Origin: Neobacillus sp. PS3-12
GTDB taxonomy: Bacteria > Bacillota > Bacilli > Bacillales > Cytobacillaceae
NCBI RefSeq assembly: GCF_030915385.1
Contig: NZ_CP133268.1
Location: 744,001-808,000 of the forward strand
DNA: 64,000 nucleotides
Direction of reading: 5' to 3'
Made by a program: the position numbers and the translations under genes. This document shows, one piece after another, positions 54,344 through 64,000 of the stretch. Below the pieces are notes generated by a model. That model searched no databases and had not been told where the DNA came from. It saw only the letters and a program-made list of their open reading frames with translations. The stretch's first letter is position 1, and each line of letters opens with the position of its first letter.

Positions 54344-57145
54344 TTATATCCATTGGTGGATATACTCAACAAGTTGATCGATTGCTCCATTCCTTATTCG
54401 AATATCAGGAATCGATTGCAGAAAAGCCTTTCCATACTTGGTAGATATAATCCTTTTATCAAATACAACAATTATTCCCCTATCTTTTTCCGTTCGAATT
54501 AATCTTCCAAATCCTTGTTTAAATCTTAAAACAGCTTCAGGTAATGAAAAATCTGAAAAAGGATTTCCACCATGACTTTTAACATATTCACATTTTGCCT
54601 CTGTAAACGGATCATCCGGAGGGCTAAAAGGAAGCCGTACGATAACCAGACAAGTTAAATCCTCTCCAGGAATATCGACTCCTTCCCAGAAACTGCTTGT
54701 ACCTAATAATATCGCCTTTTCATAGCGCTGAAAATTTCTGGTTAGTCTTGTTTGACTGCCACTGGTAATTCCTTGGGCAATAATTGCAAAATCGCTCAAA
54801 AATCCACTTTCTTTAATCAATTCATATGTCTTTTTAAGCATTTCATGAGAAGTAAATAGGAGAAGCATTCTCCCTTTTGTTGCTTCGGCAATGGTAATAA
54901 TATGTTCCGTTATTGCGATCACATAATCATCTACTGAAACCGACTTTATTTCTGGCAAATCATCAGGAATGAGCATTTCAACCTGATCACGATAATTAAA
55001 TGGGGATGGAATGATTAATTCACTGCTGGAAATGTCAGTCAATCCCATTTCCTTTCTAATAAATCGAAAAGAATGATTTACGGTTAAGGTCGCAGAAGTT
55101 ATCACAACACTTTTTTTCTTTTGAAAAAAATCATTTTGTAGATACTCCGCAACTGATGCAGGCTGCCCTGTTATCGATGTTATATTTTGTGGAGCGCGTA
55201 AGTCTGTTTCCACCCATTTCACATCATTCGAGACTAAGATAATTAGATTTTTGATGTTTTCCTTTAATTCTGCCATTTCATCCAGAACAGCATATATCTC
55301 TTCAACTAAAACCTTTTGATCACTCTTGAGCACGGGAATGTCCTTTTTTAAGACAGTTAATCTTTCATTAAGGGCATTGTGAACATCGCCAAGCAAAAAA
55401 ACAAATCTTTCCGCACTATGGTTCAAAGCAGTTAGTTCTTTACTAAAGAATTGTTGATTTAATCTCACCCTTACACGGTGTATATTTTGTTTACTCAACG
55501 AATTCTTTTGAGCATAAAAAGATGATAGTTTAAAAAACTCATCCATTTCATAAATTAAATCATTTATTAATTGATTTAATTCAAATGTATGGGTCTTACT
55601 CTCAATATTCCCTCTTACATTTTCGATTAATTTTTCAAGCAGATAAAAAAGCTGTTTTTGCTCATAACTCCCTATCTGGCCGAGCAGCAAGCGCACTGAC
55701 ATATAATCTAAAGATTGTCCTAAAAATTGGGCTGCTGCTTTTTCAAAATGATGTCCTTCATCAAGAATGACATAATTATATGGTGGTAAAAGTGAATTTT
55801 TAGCTTTAAGGTCAGAAAGTAATAAAGAATGGTTCGTTATAATGATGTCAGCATTCTCAGCATTGCTTTTTGCCCGATAGTAAAAATCCTTTTCTCGCCA
55901 AGATTCCTTTTGTCCCAGGGAAATTTGTTCACTTTTAATTTTATTCCAAAAAATTTGTCCGCCGCTCGATAAATTTAATTCATCCTTGTCACCTGTTTCT
56001 GTTTCCAGGAGCCAGACAAGAATCTGCATTTTTGTTAAAGTTGTATCATAATTATCTTCTTCATCCGTTAATATTTGATAAAACTTTTCTAAACTCAGAT
56101 AATGTTCTTTTCCCTTTAATAGAACAACTTTTATTGTAAAAGGCGCTAATTTTGATAGTAATGGAACTTCCTTCCGAATAAGCTGCTCTTGTAGTTGGAT
56201 GGTATAAGTACTGATAATAATTTGTTGTCCAGTTTGCTTGGAAAAATAGGCAGCGGGTAATAAATATCCAATAGATTTTCCAACACCCGTTCCTGCCTCG
56301 ATCAAGCAATGTTTTTCAGTTTGAAAAGCCTCGTATACCCCATCCATCATTTCAAACTGGCCTTTTCTCATATTAAATGAGGGAAATACTTCTTTTAATT
56401 TTTCTGCTTTTTTATGGTGCCCCGCAGGATATTCATTATCATGATTTCGAATTATTTCATTTAATGCAGGCTGCCACTTCCTGATTCCAAGACCATTAAT
56501 AATCTCAATCGATTCAGGTAAGTTTTCAAACTCTTTATTTTTAGCTACTAATAGCTCCTCGAATAACTGCTGCAGGTCACTTTTCAACCCGCCTGAAAGC
56601 TGGACAAGCTGATTTAACGTTTTTCTTGGAAGCTTTGACGCTCTCTCTAAAAATATCAGTAATAATTCTGCTGTTACTTGTGCATCACTATCGGCTTGAT
56701 GGGGACGATCATGTTGAAGATTTTCTTGTATGGCTAAATCGGAAAGTTTATACCCATCCGCTGTTGGATAAAGAATCCTAGCCAGCTCTACAGTATCCAC
56801 TATGGATCCAAAAAATCCTTCATAGCCCGCCTGGATTAATTCTTCTTGAAGAAAAGATAAATCAAATAATACATTATGGGCAACAAAATAAGCATCCTCT
56901 AATAATGACATTACCTTCGGAGCAATTTCGATGAAATTGGGTGCATTTTTCACCATCTCATCATTTAAACCTGTTAATTCTTCTATAAAAATCGGTATGG
57001 GCTGATTTGGATTGATAAGGGACGAAAACGTTTCAGTTATTTGGCCATTTTCAATAACAACCGCTGCAAATTGAATAATTTTATCACCTTTTTTTGGTGA
57101 GTTTCCTGTCGTTTCCAAATCCACCACGACAAATTTAGTTAACAT
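54344..57145 (-). CDS. dinG: DinG: exonuclease-helicase fusion
   Basis: 933 aa. N-terminal DEDD 3'-5' exonuclease (~1-175: VVDLETTGNSP, AHNVLFDLSFLQEEL, HQADSDAQVTAELL), then the XPD-like helicase (Walker A IEAGTGVGKS, DEGH, GFGRLIRTEKDRG). No Fe-S Cys cluster, in contrast to YpvA. This architecture is typical of Firmicutes DinG. AGGTG upstream of the ATG. Full length. Confidence 0.95.
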   Translation of the reverse strand: MLTKFVVVDLETTGNSPKKGDKIIQFAAVVIENGQITETFSSLINPNQPIPIFIEELTGLNDEMVKNAPNFIEIAPKVMSLLEDAYFVAHNVLFDLSFLQEELIQAGYEGFFGSIVDTVELARILYPTADGYKLSDLAIQENLQHDRPHQADSDAQVTAELLLIFLERASKLPRKTLNQLVQLSGGLKSDLQQLFEELLVAKNKEFENLPESIEIINGLGIRKWQPALNEIIRNHDNEYPAGHHKKAEKLKEVFPSFNMRKGQFEMMDGVYEAFQTEKHCLIEAGTGVGKSIGYLLPAAYFSKQTGQQIIISTYTIQLQEQLIRKEVPLLSKLAPFTIKVVLLKGKEHYLSLEKFYQILTDEEDNYDTTLTKMQILVWLLETETGDKDELNLSSGGQIFWNKIKSEQISLGQKESWREKDFYYRAKSNAENADIIITNHSLLLSDLKAKNSLLPPYNYVILDEGHHFEKAAAQFLGQSLDYMSVRLLLGQIGSYEQKQLFYLLEKLIENVRGNIESKTHTFELNQLINDLIYEMDEFFKLSSFYAQKNSLSKQNIHRVRVRLNQQFFSKELTALNHSAERFVFLLGDVHNALNERLTVLKKDIPVLKSDQKVLVEEIYAVLDEMAELKENIKNLIILVSNDVKWVETDLRAPQNITSITGQPASVAEYLQNDFFQKKKSVVITSATLTVNHSFRFIRKEMGLTDISSSELIIPSPFNYRDQVEMLIPDDLPEIKSVSVDDYVIAITEHIITIAEATKGRMLLLFTSHEMLKKTYELIKESGFLSDFAIIAQGITSGSQTRLTRNFQRYEKAILLGTSSFWEGVDIPGEDLTCLVIVRLPFSPPDDPFTEAKCEYVKSHGGNPFSDFSLPEAVLRFKQGFGRLIRTEKDRGIIVVFDKRIISTKYGKAFLQSIPDIRIRNGAIDQLVEYIHQWI

Positions 57146-57245
57146 TCGATAAACACCTAACCTTTATATGAAAAAGGTATCATAAATTAGGTAAAAGAGA
57201 AAGATTACCGTTTTTTGTACTCTTAACTTTACCACATTAAAAAAG

Positions 57246-57267
57246 AAAAATCCCCATCAAGGGGATT
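57246..57267 (-). terminator. Terminator of the pan operon
   Basis: AATCCCC-TTGAT-GGGGATT then TTTCTTTTTT on the minus strand. Confidence 0.8.
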
Positions 57268-57649
57268 AAAGAATGGTATGAGCAGGTTCTGCATATAGCA
57301 TTTCTTTTATTCGATTATGCTCATCCATAATCGCAACTCTTGGTTTATGCTGTGTCACTTTTTCCTCCGAAACCAAAACATACGAAATAATAATAACAAT
57401 ATCGCCTTCCTGTACCAGGCGGGCGGCTGCACCGTTTAAACAAATAACACCGCTTCCTCTTTTGCCAGGAATGATATATGTTTCAAGTCGTGCACCGTTA
57501 TTATTATTTACGATTGCCACTTTCTCATTTGCTGCCATTCCAACAGCATCAAGTATATCTTCATCAATCGTAATGCTGCCAACATAATTTAAATTTGCCT
57601 CAGTAACTGTGGCACGATGAATTTTGCCGTTCATCATTGTACGAAACAT
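57266..57649 (-). CDS. panD: Aspartate 1-decarboxylase
   Basis: 127 aa, pyruvoyl enzyme making beta-alanine. The self-cleavage site is Gly24-Ser25 (YVGSITID); Tyr and Arg residues of the active site ([12 protein letters not shown]) are present. Last gene of panBCD. Confidence 0.97.
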   Translation of the reverse strand: MFRTMMNGKIHRATVTEANLNYVGSITIDEDILDAVGMAANEKVAIVNNNNGARLETYIIPGKRGSGVICLNGAAARLVQEGDIVIIISYVLVSEEKVTQHKPRVAIMDEHNRIKEMLYAEPAHTIL

Positions 57650-57663
57650 AACATCTTCACCCC

Positions 57664-58527
57664 TTATTCAAGAATTCCTTCATCTATTTCTATTATCAAG
57701 TTATCGATTAAGCGTACTCTAGAAAATTTAACAGCAATGGCAACGATCACTGTGCCGCTTAATCGTTCTAATGGTTTTAATTGCGGATAACTATATACCT
57801 CAACATAATCGATCAGTCCATTTGTTTCCATTGTAATCATTTTCGATACGATACTGATTATGTTTTGCGTATTTCTTTCGCCACTTTCAATTGACATTTT
57901 CGCTGTTTGTAAACTATTAAAGAGAACTGGTGCTTGGATGCGCTCTTCAGGGAGTAAATTTACATTTCGAGAGCTTTTCGCTAACCCATCTTGTTCTCGA
58001 ATGATATCCACAGGCCTCAGTTCAATTGGAAAATTGAAGTCCTTAATTAAACCATCCACTACTGCCACTTGTTGAGCATCTTTTAGGCCAAAATATGCTC
58101 GATGGGGCCTAACGATATTAAACAGTTTTGTCAACACGGTCGCTACTCCATTAAAATGCCCTGGACGGGATTTTCCACATAGGACATCTGTACGATTCAG
58201 GGCAGTAATCTTGATAGATGGGGAGGAAGGATACATTTCCTCGACACTAGGAAAAAATACAAAATCAACCTGTCCACTCTCTGCTAAAGCACGGTCTCTT
58301 TCAAAATCGCGTGGATAAGAATCATAATCTTCGCCTGGTCCAAACTGAAGTGGATTCACAAAAATACTTAACACGACAACATCATTTTCTTTTCTTGCCT
58401 TTTTGATCAATGTTAAATGTCCCTCATGTAAAAATCCCATTGTTGGGACAAACCCGATTGATATTGATTGATTCTTTTGCCTGTTTATTTCAAACTGCAT
58501 TTCACGAATAGTTGTAATTACTTTCAT
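57664..58527 (-). CDS. panC: Pantothenate synthetase
   Basis: 287 aa. HIGH-like [58 protein letters not shown] and the KMSKS-like KSSRNVNL. Joins pantoate and beta-alanine using ATP. Start overlaps the panB stop (ATGA), after GGAGG. Confidence 0.97.
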   Translation of the reverse strand: MKVITTIREMQFEINRQKNQSISIGFVPTMGFLHEGHLTLIKKARKENDVVVLSIFVNPLQFGPGEDYDSYPRDFERDRALAESGQVDFVFFPSVEEMYPSSPSIKITALNRTDVLCGKSRPGHFNGVATVLTKLFNIVRPHRAYFGLKDAQQVAVVDGLIKDFNFPIELRPVDIIREQDGLAKSSRNVNLLPEERIQAPVLFNSLQTAKMSIESGERNTQNIISIVSKMITMETNGLIDYVEVYSYPQLKPLERLSGTVIVAIAVKFSRVRLIDNLIIEIDEGILE

Positions 58528-59360
58528 TTTAAACCTCCGTACAGTCCCTTTAATTCTTCTTCCTTCATGGTGAATGAATGCTGATCATCAGGGAATTTTT
58601 TATCCTTAACCTCTGCCGAATAGGACTGAATGGATTCTACTATAAATGGATTTAAACAATGATATTGCTTGACAAATTTCGGTACCCTTTCTACTCCGTA
58701 GCCTAGGATGTCATGAAAAACGAGAACCTGACCATCTGCTTCAACGCCCGCACCTATTCCAATGACAGGAATAGAAAGTGATTTGGCCACTTCTTCTGCT
58801 AGTTGTTTTGGGACACATTCGAGCACGATCATAAATGCCCCTGCTTCCTCACATTTTTGTGCATCATCAAGAAGTTTTCTGGCCGCTTTTGAATCTTTGC
58901 CCTGAACTTTATAACCGCCTAAAACGCCTACTGATTGAGGAGTCAAACCTAAATGAGCACAAACGGGAATCCCAGCTTTAGTAATAGCAGCCATTTTCTC
59001 CAGTACCTCATCTGCCCCTTCAATTTTGACAGCATGGGCACCTGTTTCTTGAATTAGCCTTCCAGCGTTTTTCAAGGTTTCATTTATCGACAAGTGATAT
59101 GTCAAAAACGGCATATCGACAACAATAAATGTATCTTTTGCTCCCCGTTTTACTGCTTTTGTATGGTGGATCATTTCTTCAAGTGTTACAGAAACAGTAG
59201 ATTCATACCCTAAAACGACCATTCCTAATGAATCACCGACTAAAATGACATCTACCTTCCCCTCTTCTGCGAGCTTGGCAGAAGGATAATCATAGGCAGT
59301 AAGCATGACAATCTTTTCCTTATTTTGTTTCATCTTCATAAAATCAGTTGTTTGCTTCAT
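58524..59360 (-). CDS. panB: Ketopantoate hydroxymethyltransferase
   Basis: 278 aa TIM-barrel enzyme using 5,10-methylene-[63 protein letters not shown]. First gene of the operon; GGAGGG precedes the ATG. Its THF cofactor links to the one-carbon pool that fhs also feeds. Confidence 0.97.
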   Translation of the reverse strand: MKQTTDFMKMKQNKEKIVMLTAYDYPSAKLAEEGKVDVILVGDSLGMVVLGYESTVSVTLEEMIHHTKAVKRGAKDTFIVVDMPFLTYHLSINETLKNAGRLIQETGAHAVKIEGADEVLEKMAAITKAGIPVCAHLGLTPQSVGVLGGYKVQGKDSKAARKLLDDAQKCEEAGAFMIVLECVPKQLAEEVAKSLSIPVIGIGAGVEADGQVLVFHDILGYGVERVPKFVKQYHCLNPFIVESIQSYSAEVKDKKFPDDQHSFTMKEEELKGLYGGLK

Positions 59361-59577
59361 TCTTTTCCCTCCTTAGTTAGAAAGAGGAAATAAAAAGATC
59401 AATGGTATTTACCTTTCAGGCAAATAAAAAAGATCCTTCTGCAGGCAGAGAGGATCCATTGTTTCCATGATATCTTTCATCCCTCTGTCCCAGGTCCGCA
59501 TTCACGGATCTAGGCAGAAACCTGTTTAGTTTAAATTAGCATCTAAAACAAGGTGCAGTTCTGTAGGATACTGCCCG
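59361..59577 (-). promoter_or_regulatory. panB leader with attenuator-like terminator (pan motif candidate)
   Basis: About 215 nt of leader. A terminator (59426-59456: GATCCT..TCTG / CAGA..GGATC, then TTTTTT) sits 65 nt before panB, so transcription could be stopped ahead of the operon. Upstream of it lies GC-richer sequence with several short complementary segments. A conserved 'pan' RNA is known upstream of panB in Bacillus; this leader has the right place, but the consensus was not verified. Confidence 0.6.
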
Positions 59578-59582
59578 AAAGA

Positions 59583-59612
59583 ATTATATCAAACTTTTTA
59601 GATGCTTGTCTA
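59583..59612 (-). promoter_or_regulatory. Promoter of panBCD
   Basis: Minus strand TAGACA (59607-59612), 18-bp spacer, TATAAT (59583-59588), just downstream of birA. Confidence 0.65.
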
Positions 59613-59632
59613 TCAGAAGATTCCAATAAATA

Positions 59633-60610
59633 CTATAATTCGATATCTGCGGAATACACATGGTGTATTTCCCCAGAATCATCTTCAATTTGTAATACCC
59701 CATCTTCCGTGATTCCTAAGGCTTTCCCCTCAATCACACTCGTTAATGTTCTTGCTTTAATATGTTTACCAATACTAATCGCAAAACTTTCCCATAGAAG
59801 TTTGATCGGATAGAAGCCTTCTTCTAAATAATAGATATATAATTTTTCAAATTTTTCAAAGAAAGTCCTAACTAAACTTGAACGTGAGATTTTTTTCCCT
59901 TTTTCAATTGCTAAGGATGTTGCAATTGAATGAAGCTCCTCGGGGAAATCGATAAGCTGTTGATTAACATTGATCCCAATCCCAATAATAACAGAATGAA
60001 TTCGGTCAGCCTCTGCTTGAAGCTCAGTTAAAATTCCAGTCAATTTTTTACCATTTAATAAAATGTCGTTTGGCCATTTTATTTCGGGAGTTATTCCTGT
60101 CTGTTCTTCAATTGCTTGAACAACCGCAACGGCAGTTAATAACGTTAATTGCGGTGCTTTTGGAAGCGGAATATTAGGACGAAGGATTAGACTCATCCAA
60201 ATACCCGTGAATTTTGGTGAATGGAATTGTCTACCCATTCTTCCTCTTCCAGACAGCTGTTCTTCAGCGATCACAACCGTTCCTTCTGGAACATTTTCAT
60301 TTGCAAGACGTTGAGCAACTTTTTGCGTTGAATCCACTGACTCTTGATAATGGATGTTTTGGCCAATGAATTTTGTATGTAGACCAAGCCGAATCTCATC
60401 AGCTGTAATCGCTTCAGGTGTGCTTACAATTCGGTAGCCCTTTCTTCTTACAGCCTCTAATTGAAAGCCATCCTTGCGTAATTCCTCCATATGCTTCCAT
60501 ACCGCTGTACGGGAGCAACCTATTAATTCTGCCAGGAATTGGCCTGATAAATATGAACCACCGGCATTTGTGAAGGCATCAACCAGTTGCTTTCTTATTT
60601 TTGATTGCAC
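59633..60610 (-). CDS. birA: BirA biotin ligase/repressor
   Basis: 325 aa. N-terminal winged helix (GSYLSGQFLAELIGCSRTAVWKHMEELRKDGF) and biotin-ligase domain with GRGRMGRQFHSP, KWPNDILLNGKKLTGIL and a C-terminal SH3-like part. GTG 60610 is ~9 nt after AAAGGAG; a GTG four codons earlier overlaps that site. Overlaps the end of cca, thus coupled. Confidence 0.95.
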   Translation of the reverse strand: MQSKIRKQLVDAFTNAGGSYLSGQFLAELIGCSRTAVWKHMEELRKDGFQLEAVRRKGYRIVSTPEAITADEIRLGLHTKFIGQNIHYQESVDSTQKVAQRLANENVPEGTVVIAEEQLSGRGRMGRQFHSPKFTGIWMSLILRPNIPLPKAPQLTLLTAVAVVQAIEEQTGITPEIKWPNDILLNGKKLTGILTELQAEADRIHSVIIGIGINVNQQLIDFPEELHSIATSLAIEKGKKISRSSLVRTFFEKFEKLYIYYLEEGFYPIKLLWESFAISIGKHIKARTLTSVIEGKALGITEDGVLQIEDDSGEIHHVYSADIEL

Positions 60611-61794
60611 TTCAAAAGCCACTCCTTTATTTGTTTTTTGTCATTTTCAATCAGACCTTCCAATACAGCCGACTCGATCTTAAAAAGGCTTTCCTTTATC
60701 CAAGGCCCTGGTTTCCTGTTAAACCAAGTAAGTAAATCACTTCCGGCTATATCAAGATCTGTTTGTTGCTTTATAAGCAGGCTCCAATACATATTTGTTA
60801 ATGATTCGATTGCCTCAGTGCTATCACTATTATTTAGTACGTGGTAAAGTCTTTCAACTGCTAGAGATACATGCAACCCAGCAGAATATATTTGATATTT
60901 CGTCCACTCCTGTTCAAGCCTATCTGCCAGGAAGTTTAAAATTAGTTCAATTTCCTTTATTTGTTTAACAGGAAGGCGCCACATACGTAAAAATTGCTCA
61001 GCATTTTTTCCTGTTTTCATTAAAGAAAAACAAATTAAGGACCACATTTCATTCGTATTTAGTTCATCGCAATGATAAGAAAGTATCTTTGTTAATTCTA
61101 CTTTTCGATTCTCCAAGCCTGGCAAATAAGCGTAGAGATTTGTTTCCAGGATTATGTTAATCGCTTTCTTACGGCTTGGCCCAGACATTAATTTTTCAAA
61201 TTCTGCCCTTTTGCGTTCAATCGCGATTTTCTCTAATAAATATCCAAGTTCTGTTAAGGCCTTTCGTGTCTGGGCTTCAATTTCAAAATTCAGCTGACTT
61301 ACAAATCGTACAGCTCTCATCATTCGTAATGCATCTTCATGAAACCGTTCTTCAGCCTTACCGACTGTTCTAATTTCCCGCGCTTCAATACTTTCTTTTC
61401 CACCGAATGGATCATGAATTTGCTCATGCACATCCATAGCCATCGCGTTAATCGTAAAATCTCTTCGTTCTAAATCTTTTTCTAAGGAACGAATAAAAAC
61501 TACTTCCTTTGGCCTACGAAAATCTTCATATTCTGACTCTGTTCTGAATGTAGTGATTTCATAGGAATTGCCATTATACAGAACAAGTACTGTACCATGT
61601 TCAATTCCAATATCAACCGTTTTTGGAAAGATTCGCTTTATTTCCTCTGGTGTTGCAGATGAAGCAATATCGACATCATGAATCTGCTTTTGCAGGATAA
61701 AGTCTCGCACCGACCCACCTACAAAATAAGCCTCAAACCCTGCATCTTCAATTTTTTTCAGGACACTTGCAGCAGACAAAAACGGCTCAATCAT
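60595..61794 (-). CDS. cca: CCA-adding tRNA nucleotidyltransferase
   Basis: 399 aa class II enzyme. [21 protein letters not shown] (G-S and D-x-D), [27 protein letters not shown] and the amino-acid template helix. Adds CCA to tRNA 3' ends. ATG 61794 preceded by CGAGGGTG and overlapping bshA by 8 nt; a longer upstream frame is not family-like. Confidence 0.96.
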   Translation of the reverse strand: MIEPFLSAASVLKKIEDAGFEAYFVGGSVRDFILQKQIHDVDIASSATPEEIKRIFPKTVDIGIEHGTVLVLYNGNSYEITTFRTESEYEDFRRPKEVVFIRSLEKDLERRDFTINAMAMDVHEQIHDPFGGKESIEAREIRTVGKAEERFHEDALRMMRAVRFVSQLNFEIEAQTRKALTELGYLLEKIAIERKRAEFEKLMSGPSRKKAINIILETNLYAYLPGLENRKVELTKILSYHCDELNTNEMWSLICFSLMKTGKNAEQFLRMWRLPVKQIKEIELILNFLADRLEQEWTKYQIYSAGLHVSLAVERLYHVLNNSDSTEAIESLTNMYWSLLIKQQTDLDIAGSDLLTWFNRKPGPWIKESLFKIESAVLEGLIENDKKQIKEWLLKCNQK

Positions 61795-62932
61795 CAATTT
61801 CACCCTCGTCAAGAAGCTTAAAATATAAATCTTCATATTGTTTAACAATTGTCTCAGCATGGAATTTACTTTTTACTGTTTCAACTGCCATATCGGAAAA
61901 TTTTTGATGTAGTTCTTGTTCGGACAAAAGATATATTGCCTTGGCGGCAATTTCTTCGATATCCCCTAAATCGCAAATAAAACCTGTCTTCCCCTCTTCA
62001 ATAACCTCTGGAATCCCACCTACGTTCGTGCCAATACACGGGACACCGCATGCCATTGCCTCTAACAGAACCAGTCCAAAACTTTCCTTTTCGGATAAAA
62101 GCAGCATTAAATCACTTATGGAATACAGTTCTTCAAGGTTTTCCTGTCTCCCTAAAAAAAGGACACGATTGTTAAGACCAAGTTTATTGACTAATTTACT
62201 CACTTTACTCACTTCTGGACCATCGCCGACAAGTAGTAATTTCGCAGGCATTGTCTCTGCAATTTTAGCGAATGTTTTTACAACATCATCAACCCTTTTT
62301 ACAGGACGAAAGTTTGATACATGGATAATTACTTTTTCCGCTATGTCAATCCCGAATTCCTCCCTCAAATGAGAAGAATCACTTTTCTGATAAACCCGAT
62401 GATCAATGAAATTATAAACGGTCTCAATTGTTTTATCTGGATTAATTAACTCATAGGTTTGTTCACTCAATGAAGTAGACACAGCGGTAACAATGTCTGA
62501 TTTTTCTATTCCAAATTTTATCGCATCTGTTAATGACGAATCATATCCAAGAACCGTAATATCAGTTCCATGAAGCGTTGTAACAATCTTTAGATTTCGA
62601 TTACACATTTGCTTCGCTAAAATCGCACAAACTGCATGTGGAATAGCATAATGGACATGAAGAAGATCCAATTGTTCCATATTTACCACTTCCGCCATCT
62701 TACTTGCCAAAGCAATATCATATGGAGGAAACTGGAATACAGAGTATTGATTTACCTCAACTTGATGGTAATAAATATTATGGTACATCCTTTTAAGGCG
62801 GAAGGGGAGACTAGAAGAGATAAAGTGAATCTCATGTCCCCTCTCAGCTAGCATTTTACCTAATTCTGTGGCGACCACTCCGGAGCCTCCTACAGTTGGA
62901 TAGCAGGTAATGCCGATTTTAAGCTTTCTCAT
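61787..62932 (-). CDS. bshA: Bacillithiol synthase BshA (GlcNAc-malate synthase)
   Basis: 381 aa GT4 glycosyltransferase. [43 protein letters not shown] and [29 protein letters not shown]. Makes N-acetylglucosaminyl malate from UDP-GlcNAc and malate, the first step of bacillithiol synthesis. The deacetylase gene bshB1, between mgsA and bshA in B. subtilis, is missing: only 28 nt separate the two genes. Confidence 0.95.
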   Translation of the reverse strand: MRKLKIGITCYPTVGGSGVVATELGKMLAERGHEIHFISSSLPFRLKRMYHNIYYHQVEVNQYSVFQFPPYDIALASKMAEVVNMEQLDLLHVHYAIPHAVCAILAKQMCNRNLKIVTTLHGTDITVLGYDSSLTDAIKFGIEKSDIVTAVSTSLSEQTYELINPDKTIETVYNFIDHRVYQKSDSSHLREEFGIDIAEKVIIHVSNFRPVKRVDDVVKTFAKIAETMPAKLLLVGDGPEVSKVSKLVNKLGLNNRVLFLGRQENLEELYSISDLMLLLSEKESFGLVLLEAMACGVPCIGTNVGGIPEVIEEGKTGFICDLGDIEEIAAKAIYLLSEQELHQKFSDMAVETVKSKFHAETIVKQYEDLYFKLLDEGEIDD

Positions 62933-62960
62933 TCAAATTCTCCTAAATATATACAATTGG

Positions 62961-63383
62961 TTATTTTAAATCCTCTTCACCATTATTCTCTTTAACAATG
63001 TTTCTCCATTCAAGTAATCCTTCATCCATGCCCCTAATCAATAATTCAGCTGTTCCCATGTTAGTTGCTAAGGGGATTGAATAAACATCACATAAGCGTA
63101 CAAGGGCCGTTACGTCAGGCTCATGCGGTTGGGCAGTTAGTGGGTCTCTAAAGAAAAAGATAGCATCCATATTATTTTGGGCAATCATCGCACCTATTTG
63201 CTGGTCTCCACCGAGCGGACCTGATTGAAAGCGGTGAACATCAAGCCCAGTAGCATCCATGATCCTTTGCCCAGTTGTCCCTGTGGCGAATAATTGATGT
63301 TTTGCAAAGATTGTTTTATAGGCAGTTGCAAATTGGACCAAAGCATCCTTCTTTTTATCGTGAGCAATTAAAGCAATGTTCAT
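62961..63383 (-). CDS. mgsA: Methylglyoxal synthase
   Basis: 140 aa. LIAHDKKKD, the phosphate loop TGTTGQRI, catalytic Asp60 in [13 protein letters not shown], and [14 protein letters not shown]. Converts DHAP to methylglyoxal and phosphate. Follows dapB by 12 nt, one operon. Confidence 0.97.
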   Translation of the reverse strand: MNIALIAHDKKKDALVQFATAYKTIFAKHQLFATGTTGQRIMDATGLDVHRFQSGPLGGDQQIGAMIAQNNMDAIFFFRDPLTAQPHEPDVTALVRLCDVYSIPLATNMGTAELLIRGMDEGLLEWRNIVKENNGEEDLK

Positions 63384-63395
63384 ATCAAATAACCC

Positions 63396-64000
63396 CTATT
63401 CTAAGATATTTTCAAGTCCATATACAAAGCTATTTACTTTCATAACTGTTTCTACCGCAACTTTAACTCCTGACATAAACGAACTACGATTGTATGAATC
63501 ATGTCGAATGGTTAATGTTTGTCCATCCGAACCTAACAAAACTTGTTGGTGGGCAATTAACCCAGGCAGGCGGACGGAATGAATATGCATACCATCATAA
63601 TCAGCCCCTCTAGCTCCAGCGATTGTTTCTTTTTCACTAGGATGCCCTTGCTTTTTCGCTTCTCGAACAGCCGATATCATTTCTGCTGTCTTTACTGCTG
63701 TTCCAGATGGGGCATCGAGCTTTTGATCGTGATGCATTTCAATAATTTCAATATCCTCAAAATACTTTGCCGCCATTTGAGAAAACTTCATCATTAAAAC
63801 AGCACCAATAGCAAAATTAGGTGCAATAATGCAGCCTAATTGTTTTTCACGACAAATTGCCTCTAACTCTTCTAATTCATTTTTTGAAAAACCTGTTGTG
63901 CCTACTACAGGGCGAACATTATAGGAAAGGGCAGTTTTTGTATGCAGCATACCTACCTCTGGTGTTGTTAAATCTATTAATACATCTGCAGAATTATTCT
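63396..64000 (-). CDS. dapB: 4-hydroxy-tetrahydrodipicolinate reductase (partial)
   Basis: C-terminal ~200 residues; the start lies beyond the right edge. [33 protein letters not shown], the catalytic [20 protein letters not shown] and [16 protein letters not shown]. Lysine/DAP pathway. First gene in the window of the dapB-mgsA-bshA-cca-birA run. Confidence 0.96.
   Translation of the reverse strand, partial: NNSADVLIDLTTPEVGMLHTKTALSYNVRPVVGTTGFSKNELEELEAICREKQLGCIIAPNFAIGAVLMMKFSQMAAKYFEDIEIIEMHHDQKLDAPSGTAVKTAEMISAVREAKKQGHPSEKETIAGARGADYDGMHIHSVRLPGLIAHQQVLLGSDGQTLTIRHDSYNRSSFMSGVKVAVETVMKVNSFVYGLENILE

Noticed and set aside
59361..59577. T-box leader upstream of panB
   Set aside because: No T-box sequence (AGGGTGG-like) was found; the terminator and position fit a pan-type leader better.
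61941..62372. Long + strand open frame opposite bshA
   Set aside because: Antisense to a fully conserved gene; Ser/Pro-rich translation with no domain and no ribosome-binding site.

Overview
The window is a 64-kb piece of an AT-rich, endospore-forming Bacillaceae chromosome (Bacillus/Neobacillus type). The gene content and order follow the Bacillus subtilis stretch from brxA (yphP) to dapB. Markers include cspD, ypeP/ypdQ, ypcP, dynA, ypwA, ypvA, ypsC-rnpB-gpsB-ypsA-cotD-yprB-yprA, yppG/F/C, recU-ponA, ypoC-nth-dnaD, aspB-ypmB-dinG-panDCB-birA-cca-bshA-mgsA-dapB. Spore genes (cotD, SspL- and SspM-like proteins), a bacillithiol gene (bshA), MntR and a B-type RNase P RNA fit this. No rRNA, tRNA, prophage, IS transposase or CRISPR array was found.

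Layout. 1-14.2 kb: redox and housekeeping genes (brxA, ypgR, an ABC-F gene with a frameshift, ypgQ), a one-carbon gene (fhs), metA, mntR, a type IA topoisomerase and cydAB (bd quinol oxidase). 14.3-26.5 kb: cspD, two RNase H-like genes, an EamA transporter, a PAP2-like membrane protein, sspL, ypcP, an RlaP-type nucleotidyltransferase, the double dynamin DynA, ypwA and two tiny zinc-finger genes. This part also holds two palindromic intergenic elements. 26.5-31.9 kb: an accessory nitric-oxide block. It has norB (qNor, frameshifted) divergent from an apparent operon crp/fnr - DUF2249 - DUF2249 - 12-TM membrane protein - MIP18/DUF59. 31.9-41.3 kb: ypvA, ypsC, rnpB, gpsB, ypsA, cotD, yprB and yprA (frameshifted). 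41.4-43.6 kb: a second, paralogous Crp/Fnr regulator convergent with hcp (hybrid cluster protein). 43.6-64 kb: hsp20, the ypp genes, recU-ponA, the replication/repair genes nth and dnaD, aspB, dinG, the panBCD operon behind a leader with a terminator, birA, cca, bshA, mgsA and a partial dapB.

Most notable. (1) A probable NO/nitrosative-stress regulon built from norB, hcp, two sister Crp/Fnr regulators and a little-described DUF2249-DUF2249-12TM-DUF59 operon. TGTGA-N6-TCACA boxes lie upstream of hcp (exact) and between norB and the first regulator (one mismatch). The 12-TM protein shows a threefold internal repeat spaced about 130 residues, as in heme-copper oxidase subunit I. (2) Three genes (yfmR-like, norB, yprA) are each broken by one apparent -1 frameshift, which is either sequencing indels or recent decay. 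(3) bshB1 and asnS are missing from places where B. subtilis has them. (4) Two GC-rich palindromic repeat elements and a 27-bp tandem repeat in cotD.
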